DNA of 64,000 nt from Salicibibacter cibi (GCF_016495865.1 NZ_CP054706.1:2728001-2792000), one strand, 5' to 3'; counted from the stretch's first letter, positions 54,432-62,920 are shown. Notes: generated by a model not told the origin, from the letters alone. Translations and numbers: made by a program.

Positions 54432-55175
54432 TTATTTCAACGTAAAGCCTTGATCTTTTAAAAATGTGGTCACATGCTGGCGTCGGGGATTGCCAAGATA
54501 ATTGACCATGTTTGCCCCCCAACCATCGGTTTTCTTTCCATTCGTCCGTTTGTCATAGTATTCGCTTGTCACGCGTTCGTATTCGTCCAGCCCTTCGTGA
54601 TAACGATCCGCCTCATAACGATCTTCGTGTAAAATCATCGGCTTCGGAAAACGCGGCTTTTGCCCGGGATCTTGATCCGGATAGCCGAGGCAAAGTCCCA
54701 TCACCGGAAACGTATGCTTCGGAAGTTCAAGCACATCCGCCACACGGTGCAAATCGTTACGGACACCGCCGATCATTACGCCGCCCAAGCCGTAGGAACG
54801 GGCCGTAAGCAAAACATTCTCGGCAGCTAGCGCCACATCGACCGCGCCGACGAGTACATTTTCCGTTTCTTCCAACTGATAATCGGCATTCATTTTTTCG
54901 CTAGTGATGACATGCTTATGCCAATCCGCTACAAATACGAGAAATAACGGACTCTCGCGCACGTACTTTTGATTGGCGGCCACTTCCGAAATGGCATTTC
55001 TTTTTTCTCGGTCCCGAACGCGGATGATCGTGTACGCTTGCACATGGTGGGACGTTGGCGCCCAGCGAGCAGATTCCACCAAATTCGTCACAATGTTTTC
55101 AGAAACCTCCGTATCTTTAAACTTACGTATAGATTGGTGCGCTTGAATAAGATCGCGTGTATTTTTATGATCCAT
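54432..55175 (-). CDS. NADPH-dependent nitroreductase-family flavoprotein (NfrA/NfsA-like)
   Basis: A 247-residue FMN oxidoreductase. HQSIRKFKDTEVSENIV and ARWAPTSHHVQAYTII are FMN-contact elements; ARSYGLGGVMIGGVRND and GLCLGYPD follow, and the long C-terminal tail with DERYEADRYHEGLDEY matches the NfsA/NfrA subgroup. It reduces nitro compounds, quinones or flavin. Its start lies inside the end of the allantoinase-like gene (11-bp overlap), suggesting co-translation. Confidence 0.88.
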   Translation of the reverse strand: MDHKNTRDLIQAHQSIRKFKDTEVSENIVTNLVESARWAPTSHHVQAYTIIRVRDREKRNAISEVAANQKYVRESPLFLVFVADWHKHVITSEKMNADYQLEETENVLVGAVDVALAAENVLLTARSYGLGGVMIGGVRNDLHRVADVLELPKHTFPVMGLCLGYPDQDPGQKPRFPKPMILHEDRYEADRYHEGLDEYERVTSEYYDKRTNGKKTDGWGANMVNYLGNPRRQHVTTFLKDQGFTLK

Positions 55176-56574
55176 GATGTCTCCCTCCAGGTGTCACAAG
55201 TTTTCCTTCTTTCTGATCATGCACAATTTCCCCGTCTTGCATGATGGTTATTCCTCCAACAATGGTGCGAACGGGCCAACCTTTCACCGAACGTCCATCG
55301 TAAGCACTGATTTTACTTTTGCTATGCAGCGCTTCTTTACGGATAGTCCCCATCTTTTCCATATCTACGATCGTAATATCGCCGTCGCTTCCGGGAGTAA
55401 ACGTTCCTTTTTGATCGGCAATCCCGTACAGGTGCGCAGGATTTTCCGCCAGCAGTGCCACAAGACGGTTGAGCGTCAGTTTCCCTTCACTGACCGCGTT
55501 AAGCATGAGCGGCACAATCGTCTCGACCCCACACATGCCCGCGGGAATCTCGCTTAATTTTCCCTCGTATTTTTCTTCTTCGGTATGCGGCGCATGATCG
55601 GAACAAACAACGGTGATCGTTCCGTCATTGACGCCTTCCCAAATTGCTTTTTGGTCTGCAGCAGTTTTAACAAGTGGGAAAATTTTCATGTCCTTGCCAA
55701 CCGTCTCGAAATCTTCGTCACTCAAAAATAAATAGTGGGGGCACGTTTCCACGCTCACACGTTGCCCTGCCGCTTGTGCGCGCCGTACGGCCGCTACACT
55801 TTCCGCCGCAGATACATGCAAAACATGAAAATGAACATCGGCCGCTTTAGCAAGCGTAATACCCGTTTCCACGGTAAGTTGTTCGGCAAGCCCCGGCCTT
55901 GAAGCCAACAATGCTTGATATGACTCATCTTCCGGGTCTTTCTCCTCGCCGAGTCGGCGAATCAGTTCGTGATTTTCCGCATGAACCGCGAATAATTGTC
56001 CGGTTTTGGCTACTTCTTTCATCATCGCGTACACTTCACCGTCATCGTAAGGCTGGATGACTTGGTCGTCTGCCTCACTGACATTGTAAAGCAGTTGAAA
56101 GGTCTCCCGGTGGATGCCGTATCCCCAGAAATACTTAAAACCGATGACCCCTCTGCGATGCATGTCCATAAAATCGGCTCTGTTCAAAGGACCGAGGCAA
56201 ATACCCCAAAGGCCGAAATTGACCGCTGCTTTATTTTGTAAATTGTCTACCTGTCCGTCAAAAGAAATCTCATCTCGCACCGGCGGTGTCGTATTCGGCA
56301 TCTCAAAGACCGTCGTGATTCCGCCGGCAGCGGCCGCACGCGTAGAGGTAGAAAAATCTTCTTTATGTGTCGGGCCAGGGTCACGGGAATGGACATGTGT
56401 ATCAATTAGTCCCGGAAGGACGTGTTTCCCGGCAGCGTCAATGACCTCGCGGGCTTCATCCTTTGCCCCCGGAGCTTTCACCGCGGCAATTTTCCCATCT
56501 TGGATAAGAACCGTTCCCGAATATATCTCTCGACTTGTTACGAGCTGGCCGTTTTCTATTTTAACGTCGTACAT
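55165..56574 (-). CDS. Allantoinase / dihydropyrimidinase-type amidohydrolase
   Basis: A 469-residue cyclic amidohydrolase. The first metal motif is GLIDTHVHSRDPGPTHKED, the carboxylated Lys is probably in VIGFKYFWGYG, the later ligands are in FHVLHVS and VVCSDHAPHT, and a C-terminal beta-sandwich ends the protein. Length and motifs fit AllB, which opens allantoin to allantoate, but hydantoinase or dihydroorotase-like roles remain possible. No other purine-degradation gene is near. It is downstream of dcd by 42 bp and overlaps the nitroreductase gene. Confidence 0.8.
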   Translation of the reverse strand: MYDVKIENGQLVTSREIYSGTVLIQDGKIAAVKAPGAKDEAREVIDAAGKHVLPGLIDTHVHSRDPGPTHKEDFSTSTRAAAAGGITTVFEMPNTTPPVRDEISFDGQVDNLQNKAAVNFGLWGICLGPLNRADFMDMHRRGVIGFKYFWGYGIHRETFQLLYNVSEADDQVIQPYDDGEVYAMMKEVAKTGQLFAVHAENHELIRRLGEEKDPEDESYQALLASRPGLAEQLTVETGITLAKAADVHFHVLHVSAAESVAAVRRAQAAGQRVSVETCPHYLFLSDEDFETVGKDMKIFPLVKTAADQKAIWEGVNDGTITVVCSDHAPHTEEEKYEGKLSEIPAGMCGVETIVPLMLNAVSEGKLTLNRLVALLAENPAHLYGIADQKGTFTPGSDGDITIVDMEKMGTIRKEALHSKSKISAYDGRSVKGWPVRTIVGGITIMQDGEIVHDQKEGKLVTPGGRHHGS

Positions 56575-56616
56575 CCATTATCAACTCCAAAAAGCCATTC
56601 CCAATGCGGGAACAGC

Positions 56617-57147
56617 TTAATCAATATCATCATAAATGCGGCTTCCCACTGCGTAGCGTTGTTTTTGATATTTTCCATTGTAAGGGGCGGTTGCTTGTTG
56701 GTCCATACGGGCAAAAACGAGTTGGGCAATTCTACGGCCGGAGATTAAACGAATCGGTAAACGGTTGGCGTTAAAGAGTTCCAGAGTGATCTCGCCTTCA
56801 AAGCCGGGATCAACCCAGCCGGCGTTTTGGATAAACAATCCCATGCGGCCGATCGAGCTACGGCCTTCCACAAATGCGGTTAGATTTTCCGGCAGTTTTA
56901 TGTACTCATTGGTCGTCGCGAGCAGAAAAGAATTCGGGGGGATAATGACCTCCTCCGCTTCAAATTCGACATATTGCGCCGGGGTGTCGAGCGCAATTGA
57001 TTCGATCGCATTTTCATCAATCTTTAAATAATGGCTTCCGAGTCGGATATCAACGGACGCGGGTTGGATTTGCACATCGGTGACAGGCTCAATCAAAAGT
57101 TCATCACGCGCCAACATCGCTTTAATCGTGGTATCTGATAATATCAA
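56617..57147 (-). CDS. dcd: dCTP deaminase
   Basis: Deaminates dCTP to dUTP, possibly with dUTPase activity. It has 176 residues when started at TTG 57147, which has AGGAGG 7 nt upstream and gives the typical MILSDTTIK start; ATG 57174 would put that site inside the gene. Motifs: [33 protein letters not shown] with the catalytic Glu/Arg/Ser region, and [11 protein letters not shown]. First of a likely dcd-amidohydrolase-nitroreductase unit. Confidence 0.92.
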   Translation of the reverse strand: MILSDTTIKAMLARDELLIEPVTDVQIQPASVDIRLGSHYLKIDENAIESIALDTPAQYVEFEAEEVIIPPNSFLLATTNEYIKLPENLTAFVEGRSSIGRMGLFIQNAGWVDPGFEGEITLELFNANRLPIRLISGRRIAQLVFARMDQQATAPYNGKYQKQRYAVGSRIYDDID

Positions 57148-57280
57148 AGGGCTTCCTCCTGAACGCTTTTTCATAGTTCAAGTATACCTGATTCGACAGC
57201 GCTCGCCAACCGGTTAGGCTTAAAAGGGGATGCGAGGGTGCCCAGGAATGGGGAAACCAAGATATTGAGCATGTTAATTA

Positions 57281-57565
57281 GGGATTGCTGAACAACTTAC
57301 ATATATTAGTTGAAGCCGGGATGCCGCTTCCATGGCTTCGCTTTCCGCGGACGAACGGTCAAGCCTCCTCGCGCAAAACCGGCGCTGCGGGGGCTTGACG
57401 CGTCCGTTTTTCCGCTGGAGTCTCGCCATTGCAGCACCGTCCCTCCGTACATTGCCAGAAGTGCAAGGGTTTTTTTGCTTATAGGATGGATTTCCTTGCA
57501 TCCAGCTTTGACAACAGCAACGGAAAATGCTTATGTGTCAGTCTTTTTCCGTTATTCAGCAGTCC
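57281..57565 (-). mobile_element. MITE-2, copy B (285 bp, complete)
   Basis: Inverted ends GGGATTGCTGAACAAC (57281) and, read inward from the right, GGACTGCTGAATAAC. Both sides are flanked by TTAATTA, a probable 7-bp target duplication. The interior shows the shared core found also in MITE-1. The rest of the gap 57148-57810 holds only a small hairpin, GCGACCG / CGGTCGC (~57694-57727). Confidence 0.9.
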
Positions 57566-57810
57566 TTAATTATAGGGAAAGTTCCCGGAAAGGCTATGTA
57601 TGCCGATGGACATGTCGTGCACTGCACTTTAGCAGGGGCGTAAAGGATTTATTGTCTGCGCTACCCCCCTCTTGTCGGGGGATCAGTCTATTGCGACCGT
57701 TCCATGTAGTAGCATGGGCGGTCGCTATTATAGCATGCACTTATAAGCTTTCTATGTTAATTATGCCATTTGTACACATTGATTTTCACTTTTACATTCC
57801 GTCCCATCCC

Positions 57811-58062
57811 CTATTCCTGAACCGTCATTTCTTTATTTTTTTTGTTTTTTACAACTAACATTGCAACTAACCAACCAAGTTGAATGAGCAAAGGGATGAC
57901 AAAAGCCATTGCCAAAGTCAAAATGCTTAACATAATGATTCCAGGCGTTTGAACTGCACCAGTCGCATCTACGTCTCTTTGTGCTAAAAAAAACGATCCT
58001 ACTGCAAATAAGGTTAACCAAAAAGCATTTACGATCCACCAAGCAATCCAAGCGAATTTCAT
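57811..58062 (-). CDS. DUF3923-family small membrane protein
   Basis: An 83-residue protein with three hydrophobic segments. MKFAWIAWWIVNAFWLTLFAV, the loop QRDVDATGAVQTPGI and the final IPLLIQLGWLVAMLVV match the DUF3923 pattern of Bacillaceae. GAGGTG lies 6 nt before ATG 58062; GTG 58071 is an alternative. It lies alone between MITE-2 copy B and MITE-1 copy 3. Function unknown. Confidence 0.75.
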   Translation of the reverse strand: MKFAWIAWWIVNAFWLTLFAVGSFFLAQRDVDATGAVQTPGIIMLSILTLAMAFVIPLLIQLGWLVAMLVVKNKKNKEMTVQE

Positions 58063-58187
58063 CAGACACACCTCTTTATGAACAAAGTAAAATACAAGCC
58101 ATCCGGCATTAACACGTTCAATTCAAGAATAATGCCTCAACTAATGATGTCAGCTATAAAGAATAGTATAAAGGCAGCTAAAAGAAA

Positions 58188-58434
58188 GGGTCAACACTAA
58201 AATCAATGGTTGATATTCGTGATTAAATATGGTGACACCACTAGCGAGCGAAGGAAAAACACGCAGACTCCTGTGGGAAAGCGCAGGGCGAAGACCCCGC
58301 AGGAAAAAAGCGAACTTCTTTTTTTCCGAGGAGGCTGAGCTCGGGGCCCACGGAAAGCGTCGTGTTTTTCCGTAGCGGTCACTACCAATCATAATTGCCC
58401 CTAGTTTGTCAGCCATAGATTTTGGTGAAGAGCC
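58188..58434 (+). mobile_element. MITE-1, copy 3 (247 bp), perfect 8-bp target duplication
   Basis: Bounded by AAAAGAAA at 58180-58187 and 58435-58442, a perfect 8-bp direct repeat. Ends are GGGTCAACACTAAAATC and its imperfect inverse. This copy fixes the element boundaries for the whole family. Confidence 0.95.
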
Positions 58435-58456
58435 AAAAGAAAAGCAAAAGAAAAAA

Positions 58457-58495
58457 GAACCTCTCCTGTTTCGAATATCAACAGGTTCCTTTTTA
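58457..58495. terminator. Bidirectional terminator
   Basis: GAACCT plus CTGTT pair with AACAG plus GGTTC, with A and T runs outside. It lies beyond the IDEAL-domain gene and next to MITE-1 copy 3. Confidence 0.8.
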
Positions 58496-58496
58496 T

Positions 58497-58530
58497 TAGA
58501 AAACTTGGCTTTATCTCGAAAGTTTAAGTA
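58497..58530 (+). repeat. Hairpin repeat HR-f, partial
   Basis: TTAGAAAACTTGGCTTTATC followed by TCGAAAG; only the first third of the family is kept. Confidence 0.5.
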
Positions 58531-58544
58531 AAACATCGACAGCC

Positions 58545-58859
58545 TCAGCTGTCGATGTCGGTTTTGTCTTCAAAGTTACATTCCATCTCGTAACCATGCT
58601 CGGAAATCGTACACCCGGATTGGTAACGGGCACACCATTCGCTATATTCGTTACTTAGCGCGCGGAAACGTTCCTCATCTTTCGCATCCAGCGCTTCATC
58701 AATTAACCGTTTATAACGTTCTTTAGTAAACGTATAAACGGAATATTCCAACATCATACGGGCATAAAGCGATTGCACCACTTGCCTGGGCGCCCGATAT
58801 CCTTTTCGAATCATTTTCAACTTTTCAAACAGTTCATGTTCATATGTTGACGCTGCCAT
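58545..58859 (-). CDS. IDEAL-domain protein
   Basis: A 104-residue helical protein. The IDEAL motif is LIDEALDAKDEERFRALSNEY (residues ~60-80), after a helical stretch ARMMLEYSVYTFTKERY. In Bacilli the domain occurs in small adaptor proteins such as the ComK regulator MecA-associated or YpiB types; its role is protein binding. GGGGGG lies 8 nt before ATG 58859. A 31-codon in-frame extension upstream lacks a site. Single gene. Confidence 0.75.
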   Translation of the reverse strand: MAASTYEHELFEKLKMIRKGYRAPRQVVQSLYARMMLEYSVYTFTKERYKRLIDEALDAKDEERFRALSNEYSEWCARYQSGCTISEHGYEMECNFEDKTDIDS

Positions 58860-58990
58860 TACTATCCCCCCTGATTTCCTCATACAGGTATAATTCGACC
58901 GCGGCCAATACATTTCACTTATTTTTAGTTCAATACCCGCCTGGCTGCACATTTAAACCCTTTCCTAAAACATTTTGCAAAAGTTCCCTC

Positions 58991-59020
58991 TTGAATGTAC
59001 GAATGTTTATTCGATATACT
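58991..59020 (+). promoter_or_regulatory. Promoter with LexA/DinR-like box in the spacer
   Basis: TTGAAT (58991-58996), 18-nt spacer, TATACT (59015-59020). The spacer holds CGAAT-GTTT-ATTCG (59000-59013), a perfect palindrome close to the Bacillus SOS box CGAAC-N4-GTTCG. A second related half-site, CATGTTCG, follows at 59043-59050. The downstream plus-strand DNA (59021-59378) has no clear gene. Confidence 0.5.
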
Positions 59021-59167
59021 GACGTTGCATTTTCCGAAAAAACATGTTCGTACGTAAAACCGACCTCACCTTCATCCATTACGCCCTGATTTTGCCGTTG
59101 GTGAAAAAACATTCGAAAAAGACCAAGGGCACCCTGCAACAAAACATGCACATCAAAAACTCCCTAC

Positions 59168-59332
59168 ATGGCCATCGTTCAAACAGCGCTCGCTTCTCTT
59201 CAGAACGACCTTCAGCAACTCAAACGCGTGCAAAAACAACGAAGCATCCGCGTCTATCTATCGATGTCGATGAGACATTTTCCACTTACGGTTATCTATG
59301 CAACCGTTACGAAGGTCAGAACCGCTATGTAA
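59168..59332 (+). other. Possible 54-aa reading frame downstream of the SOS-like promoter
   Basis: Starts MAIVQTALASLQNDLQQLKR and has a helical first half. No ribosome binding site is visible. A shift into the neighbouring frame near 59265 would continue with a natural-looking segment (YLSIDVDETFSTYG, then NRYVNAHLKRQTGR) that runs into the converging gene. It could be a broken or very small SOS gene, or chance. Confidence 0.25.
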
Positions 59333-59378
59333 ATGCCCATTTAAAAAGACAAACGGGACGGTGTATGACCCGTTATCT

Positions 59379-60125
59379 TCAAGGTGATCGTTTGTTTACG
59401 GAAGAAGGGAATTTACGGAAAAACCACCAATAAAAACCGTACATCCCGATAAATACAAAAAGCGCCACTACTTGCAATGCGAAAATATAATACGGCCAAG
59501 GGCCAAACCAATCAAATGGGGAAGGACCCGGCGGTTTTTCCATTAAATACATGTAATTCCCGTCCACCCACAGATTAAAGATGAACATGCACGCCGCATA
59601 ACCGTTTAAATACAACCATACGCGGAAAACCGACCGAAAACGAAGCTGCATGTTTTCCACCGCCATCATATAGACAACAACTACGATTACAAGGGCATGG
59701 GTAATAAAAAAATGAAAAAAGCGAAAATGAGGAAAGCCATAGTTGCCGACATCCGGCGTCACAATGGTTAAAAATGCACTGCCGGCGCCTACGAAAAACG
59801 TGATTTCAAACCACGTTTGGTTGCGAGTCAACAACATGAAAATCGCCGCGATCCATGCGATGCTGCTTAAATGCAACGGCAACGCGAATGACGGATCCCA
59901 AGCACTTGCATCTATGTACCAGATCTGCAAAAGCACTTCCCCGGCAATGAAAATCGCAACGCAGCCAAAGCGAAAGAGATTTTGCTTTCTAATTGACCCT
60001 TGGAACCAGTTTCTTGCCAACACAATTAACACGCACGCGAGAAGTAATGAAACGATCACTCCCATATGCGCCGGCCCGAACATGGTAAACCCCGGTCCGT
60101 CGTGGGTATACGCCCACCACCACAT
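59379..60125 (-). CDS. TIGR02206/YwaF-family membrane protein
   Basis: A 248-residue protein with seven predicted helices, starting with FTMFGPAHMGVIV. The conserved family segments PLHLSSIAWIAAIFM, FFHFFITHALVIVVVVY and FNLWVDGNYMYLMEKPPGPSPFDWFGPWPYY are all present. The function of the family is not established. Start ATG 60125 (MWWWAYTHDGPG) has GGAGG upstream. A 45-aa membrane protein gene lies 66 bp upstream on the same strand. Confidence 0.88.
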   Translation of the reverse strand: MWWWAYTHDGPGFTMFGPAHMGVIVSLLLACVLIVLARNWFQGSIRKQNLFRFGCVAIFIAGEVLLQIWYIDASAWDPSFALPLHLSSIAWIAAIFMLLTRNQTWFEITFFVGAGSAFLTIVTPDVGNYGFPHFRFFHFFITHALVIVVVVYMMAVENMQLRFRSVFRVWLYLNGYAACMFIFNLWVDGNYMYLMEKPPGPSPFDWFGPWPYYIFALQVVALFVFIGMYGFYWWFFRKFPSSVNKRSP

Positions 60126-60191
60126 ACAAATCTCCCTCCTTGGTGAAAACGCGCCTGCAAGAAATGTTGCAGACGCCGAAGGTCACCTTTT

Positions 60192-60329
60192 TTAACGCCG
60201 CCCTGTGATCATTTGGAAAACGAGAACGATAAGCGCAATCACAAGCAGAAGGTGAATAAGCCCGCCTGTCCCGCCGATAAACCCGAGCAGCCAAAGCACA
60301 ATCAACACGGCAATGATCGTCCATAACAT
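60192..60329 (-). CDS. lmo0937-type miniprotein (45 aa, membrane)
   Basis: The full product starts MLWTIIAVLIVLWLLGFIGG and ends FQMITGRR, with two short helices joined by GGTGGLIH. This is the pattern of the lmo0937 family of tiny membrane proteins, often stress-induced in Firmicutes. CGGAG lies 7 nt before ATG 60329. The gene lies 39 bp from MITE-1 copy 4, whose insertion may have changed its promoter. Confidence 0.8.
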   Translation of the reverse strand: MLWTIIAVLIVLWLLGFIGGTGGLIHLLLVIALIVLVFQMITGRR

Positions 60330-60368
60330 TTGCGTCTCCGTTACGAAAAACTTATAAAAATCTGTAAA

Positions 60369-60615
60369 GAGTCAACACTAAAATCAATGGTTGGTATTCG
60401 TGATTAAATATGGTAATACCACTAGCGAGCGAAGGAAAAACACGTAGACTCCTGTGGGAAAGCGCAGGGCGAAGACCCCGCAGGAAAAAAGCGAACGTCT
60501 TTTTTTCCGAGGAGGCTGAGCTCGGGGCCCACGGAAAGCGTAGGGTTTTTCCGTAGCGGTCACTACCAACCATAATTGCCCCTAGTTTGTCAGCCATAGA
60601 TTTTGGTGAAGAGCC
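60369..60615 (+). mobile_element. MITE-1, copy 4 (247 bp)
   Basis: Starts GAGTCAACACTAAAATC and ends GAAGAGCC. Flanks TCTGTAAA and TCTGAAAA (7 of 8 alike) are the target duplication. The sequence is very close to copies 2 and 3. Confidence 0.92.
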
Positions 60616-60649
60616 TCTGAAAAAAGAGATTCTCTGTTTTCTTCCCTGT

Positions 60650-61260
60650 TCAACGTGTCCGATTTTGTATGAAGAATACTACTCCCATTTGATATAACAC
60701 TCTGAGGGCGTAAATTCGGATGTAACTCACCCTACTTATTAGCGTTATCTTTTTCAACGTAACGTTAGTCATTGCAGGATCGGTGGTTTCCTTCTTCTTT
60801 AACATTCCTTTGACATTTAAATCCTCAATCACGATGTGAGATGGTTTGGTTCTCGCGATCTCACTCGTCATTTTGTGAATGTAATCTTTCCGAATGTTAT
60901 TTAAACGTGTTCGTAGCTTTATGATCTCTTTTTCGGTTTTTATAATGTTGCGTGTTTTTCGGTAACGGTCCCCCTCCTTATTCGTTTCATATTTTCGAGA
61001 AACAATACGTTGCAACCGACGACATCATTTCTCGATCTTGCGCATCTTATCACTTTTATTGATATTCTTGTACGTTTTCGCGTTGCTTATCGTCGCCAAT
61101 GTTTTTATCCTTAGATCAATCCCAATAGGCTCAAGATGTGATACTGAATAATCGTTAGTGTCAGCGACTTCACAATTGATACTAACGAACCAGTCCCCTT
61201 TAACAACTTCTTTGCTTTACTCGCTCGTTTCCTTGCCAATCATAACTCAAAATCCTCACC
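60650..61260 (-). pseudogene. TnpB (IS200/IS605-type RNA-guided nuclease) remnant
   Basis: The minus-strand frame reads GDWFVSINCEVADTND, then IGIDLRIKTLATIS with the first RuvC Asp, then EK followed by TGA, then RRLQRIVSRKYE and IVIEDLNVKGM with the second catalytic Glu. After MTNVTLKK the family sequence is lost: the zinc-finger and third catalytic region are missing and the frame ends at 60650. The N-terminal ~150 residues are missing too. At least one stop and two truncations make it nonfunctional. Confidence 0.85.
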
Positions 61261-61298
61261 TCATTTGTTATATCGGCAAGAATGGTATAAGTTATTTA

Positions 61299-61579
61299 GG
61301 GAATGCTGAACAACTTGCAGCTATCAGCTGAAACCGGGATGCCGCTTCCATGGCTTCGCTTTCCGCGGACGAACGGGCAAGCCTCCTCGCTAAAGGCGCT
61401 GCGGGGGCTTGAAACGTCCGTTTTTCCGCTGGAGTCTCGCCATTGCAGCACCGTCCCTCCGTGCGTTGCCAGAAGTGCAAGGGTTTTTTGCTTATAGGAT
61501 GGATTTCCTTGCATCCAGTTTTGACAACAGCAACGGAAAATGCTTATGTGCCAGTCTTTTTCCGTTATTCAGCAGTCCC
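61299..61579 (-). mobile_element. MITE-2, copy C (281 bp, complete)
   Basis: Ends GGGAATGCTGAACAAC and, inward from the right, GGGACTGCTGAATAAC. Flanks TATTTA / TATTTC may be the target duplication. It lies just upstream of the TnpB remnant. Confidence 0.88.
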
Positions 61580-61717
61580 TATTTCGTGTTTTGTAGCTCT
61601 TTTTATATAAGAATCATGACAACGAACTCCCTCCCCTTGCCCCCGAATGCTACAAGTATATTAGGAAAGCGCAATGATTATTAGGGTTATTTTGTCCATT
61701 CTCCGCGGGCAGCCTGA

Positions 61718-62920
61718 TTATACGCTTTTTAATGCCTGTTCCTCCACTTCCGTAAAGAGTTCGGTCAATTTTTTCATCCCAAAATCTATTTGGTCATCGG
61801 TGGCATGGGTGAAATTCAAACGCAGCGTATTATAGCGCGGCGTCTCCACGTAAAAAGGAACCCCGGGCACATAGGCAATCCCCCGCTTAACGGCTTCATT
61901 CAAGAGCGCTTCCGTGTTTATGCGAGGATCGACTTCCAGCCAAAGAAACATGCCACCTTCCGGTTCAACGAAGTCCAGCGTGCAACTTTCGGAGCGCCGC
62001 AATGCATGAACCATCACATCCTTGCGATGGGCGTACAATCGGCTTATGTCCTGAATATGGCTGTCCAGGTCAAAATGCTGGCACAGTTCATATAATGCTT
62101 GATGAGCCAGTGAATTTGAATGCAGGTCATTCGCCTGTTTTGCCTGGGACATCACGCGGATCACCTGGTACGGCCCGACAATCCACCCCGTACGCAAAGC
62201 GGGAACGGCCGTCTTTGAAAAGGTGCTTGTATAGACAACATGCGTACCATTATCGAGCGCCGCCATCGGTGTATAGCCCCCGTGCGTAAACTGAATATCT
62301 CCATACGGATCGTCTTCAAAAATTAGGATATTGTGATTATGGGCTACACGAACGAGCTGTTTGCGCCGTTCCAGCGACCAAATCCGCCCAGCAGGATTCG
62401 AAAACGTCGGGACAACATATACGACCTTCGGCTTAAATGCTTTCACTTTTTCCTGTAAATCATCCATGTCCATTCCGTTTTCATCACAACGCACCGGCAC
62501 GATTTTTGCTTCATAAGATTGAAAGACTTGCAATGCTGCCAAGTACGTCGGTTCTTCCGTGAAAATTACATCCCCGGGACCAATCATCACGCGTGAAAAT
62601 AAATCAATCGCTTGCTGCGAACCGGTTGTCAATAACACATGCTCCGGTGTAAAACTGGTGATCTCTTTCTTTTCCATCCGTTCGATGATAACTTCACGCA
62701 AGGGAAAGTAACCTTCGGTTTCCCCATATTGCATGGCTTTTTTCCCCTTCGCCAACGCACGCGAAAACGCATCCTCGATCGCTTCCACCGGAAAAAGGTC
62801 ATCATCGGGCAAGCCGCCGGCAAATGAGATCACATCTCCTTGATTAACAACTTTTAAAATGTCACGCACGGCAGATGACTGCAAGTGACGAACGCGTTGG
62901 GCAAAGGCATATTTCATTGT
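61718..62920 (-). CDS. PLP-dependent aminotransferase, class I/II (LysN/MocR-catalytic type)
   Basis: A 400-residue fold-type-I aminotransferase without a DNA-binding domain. It has VISFAGGLPDDDLFPVEAI, LLTTGSQQAIDLFSRVM, PTFSNPAGR, FEDDPYGDIQF, the PLP Lys in TSTFSKTAVPALRTGWI, and LRLNFTHATDDQI at the end. This group includes 2-aminoadipate and aromatic/valine-type aminotransferases; the substrate cannot be told. Either ATG 62920 or ATG 62929 may be used. It lies downstream of the carnitine-type genes on the same strand, separated by 119 bp. Confidence 0.85.
   Translation of the reverse strand, partial: TMKYAFAQRVRHLQSSAVRDILKVVNQGDVISFAGGLPDDDLFPVEAIEDAFSRALAKGKKAMQYGETEGYFPLREVIIERMEKKEITSFTPEHVLLTTGSQQAIDLFSRVMIGPGDVIFTEEPTYLAALQVFQSYEAKIVPVRCDENGMDMDDLQEKVKAFKPKVVYVVPTFSNPAGRIWSLERRKQLVRVAHNHNILIFEDDPYGDIQFTHGGYTPMAALDNGTHVVYTSTFSKTAVPALRTGWIVGPYQVIRVMSQAKQANDLHSNSLAHQALYELCQHFDLDSHIQDISRLYAHRKDVMVHALRRSESCTLDFVEPEGGMFLWLEVDPRINTEALLNEAVKRGIAYVPGVPFYVETPRYNTLRLNFTHATDDQIDFGMKKLTELFTEVEEQALKSV

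Noticed and set aside
59044..59433. 129-codon plus-strand frame after the SOS-like promoter
   Set aside because: No ribosome binding site, unusual amino-acid composition in its first half, and its end overlaps the YwaF-like gene. Only the promoter is reported, with the alternative short frame as a weak possibility.
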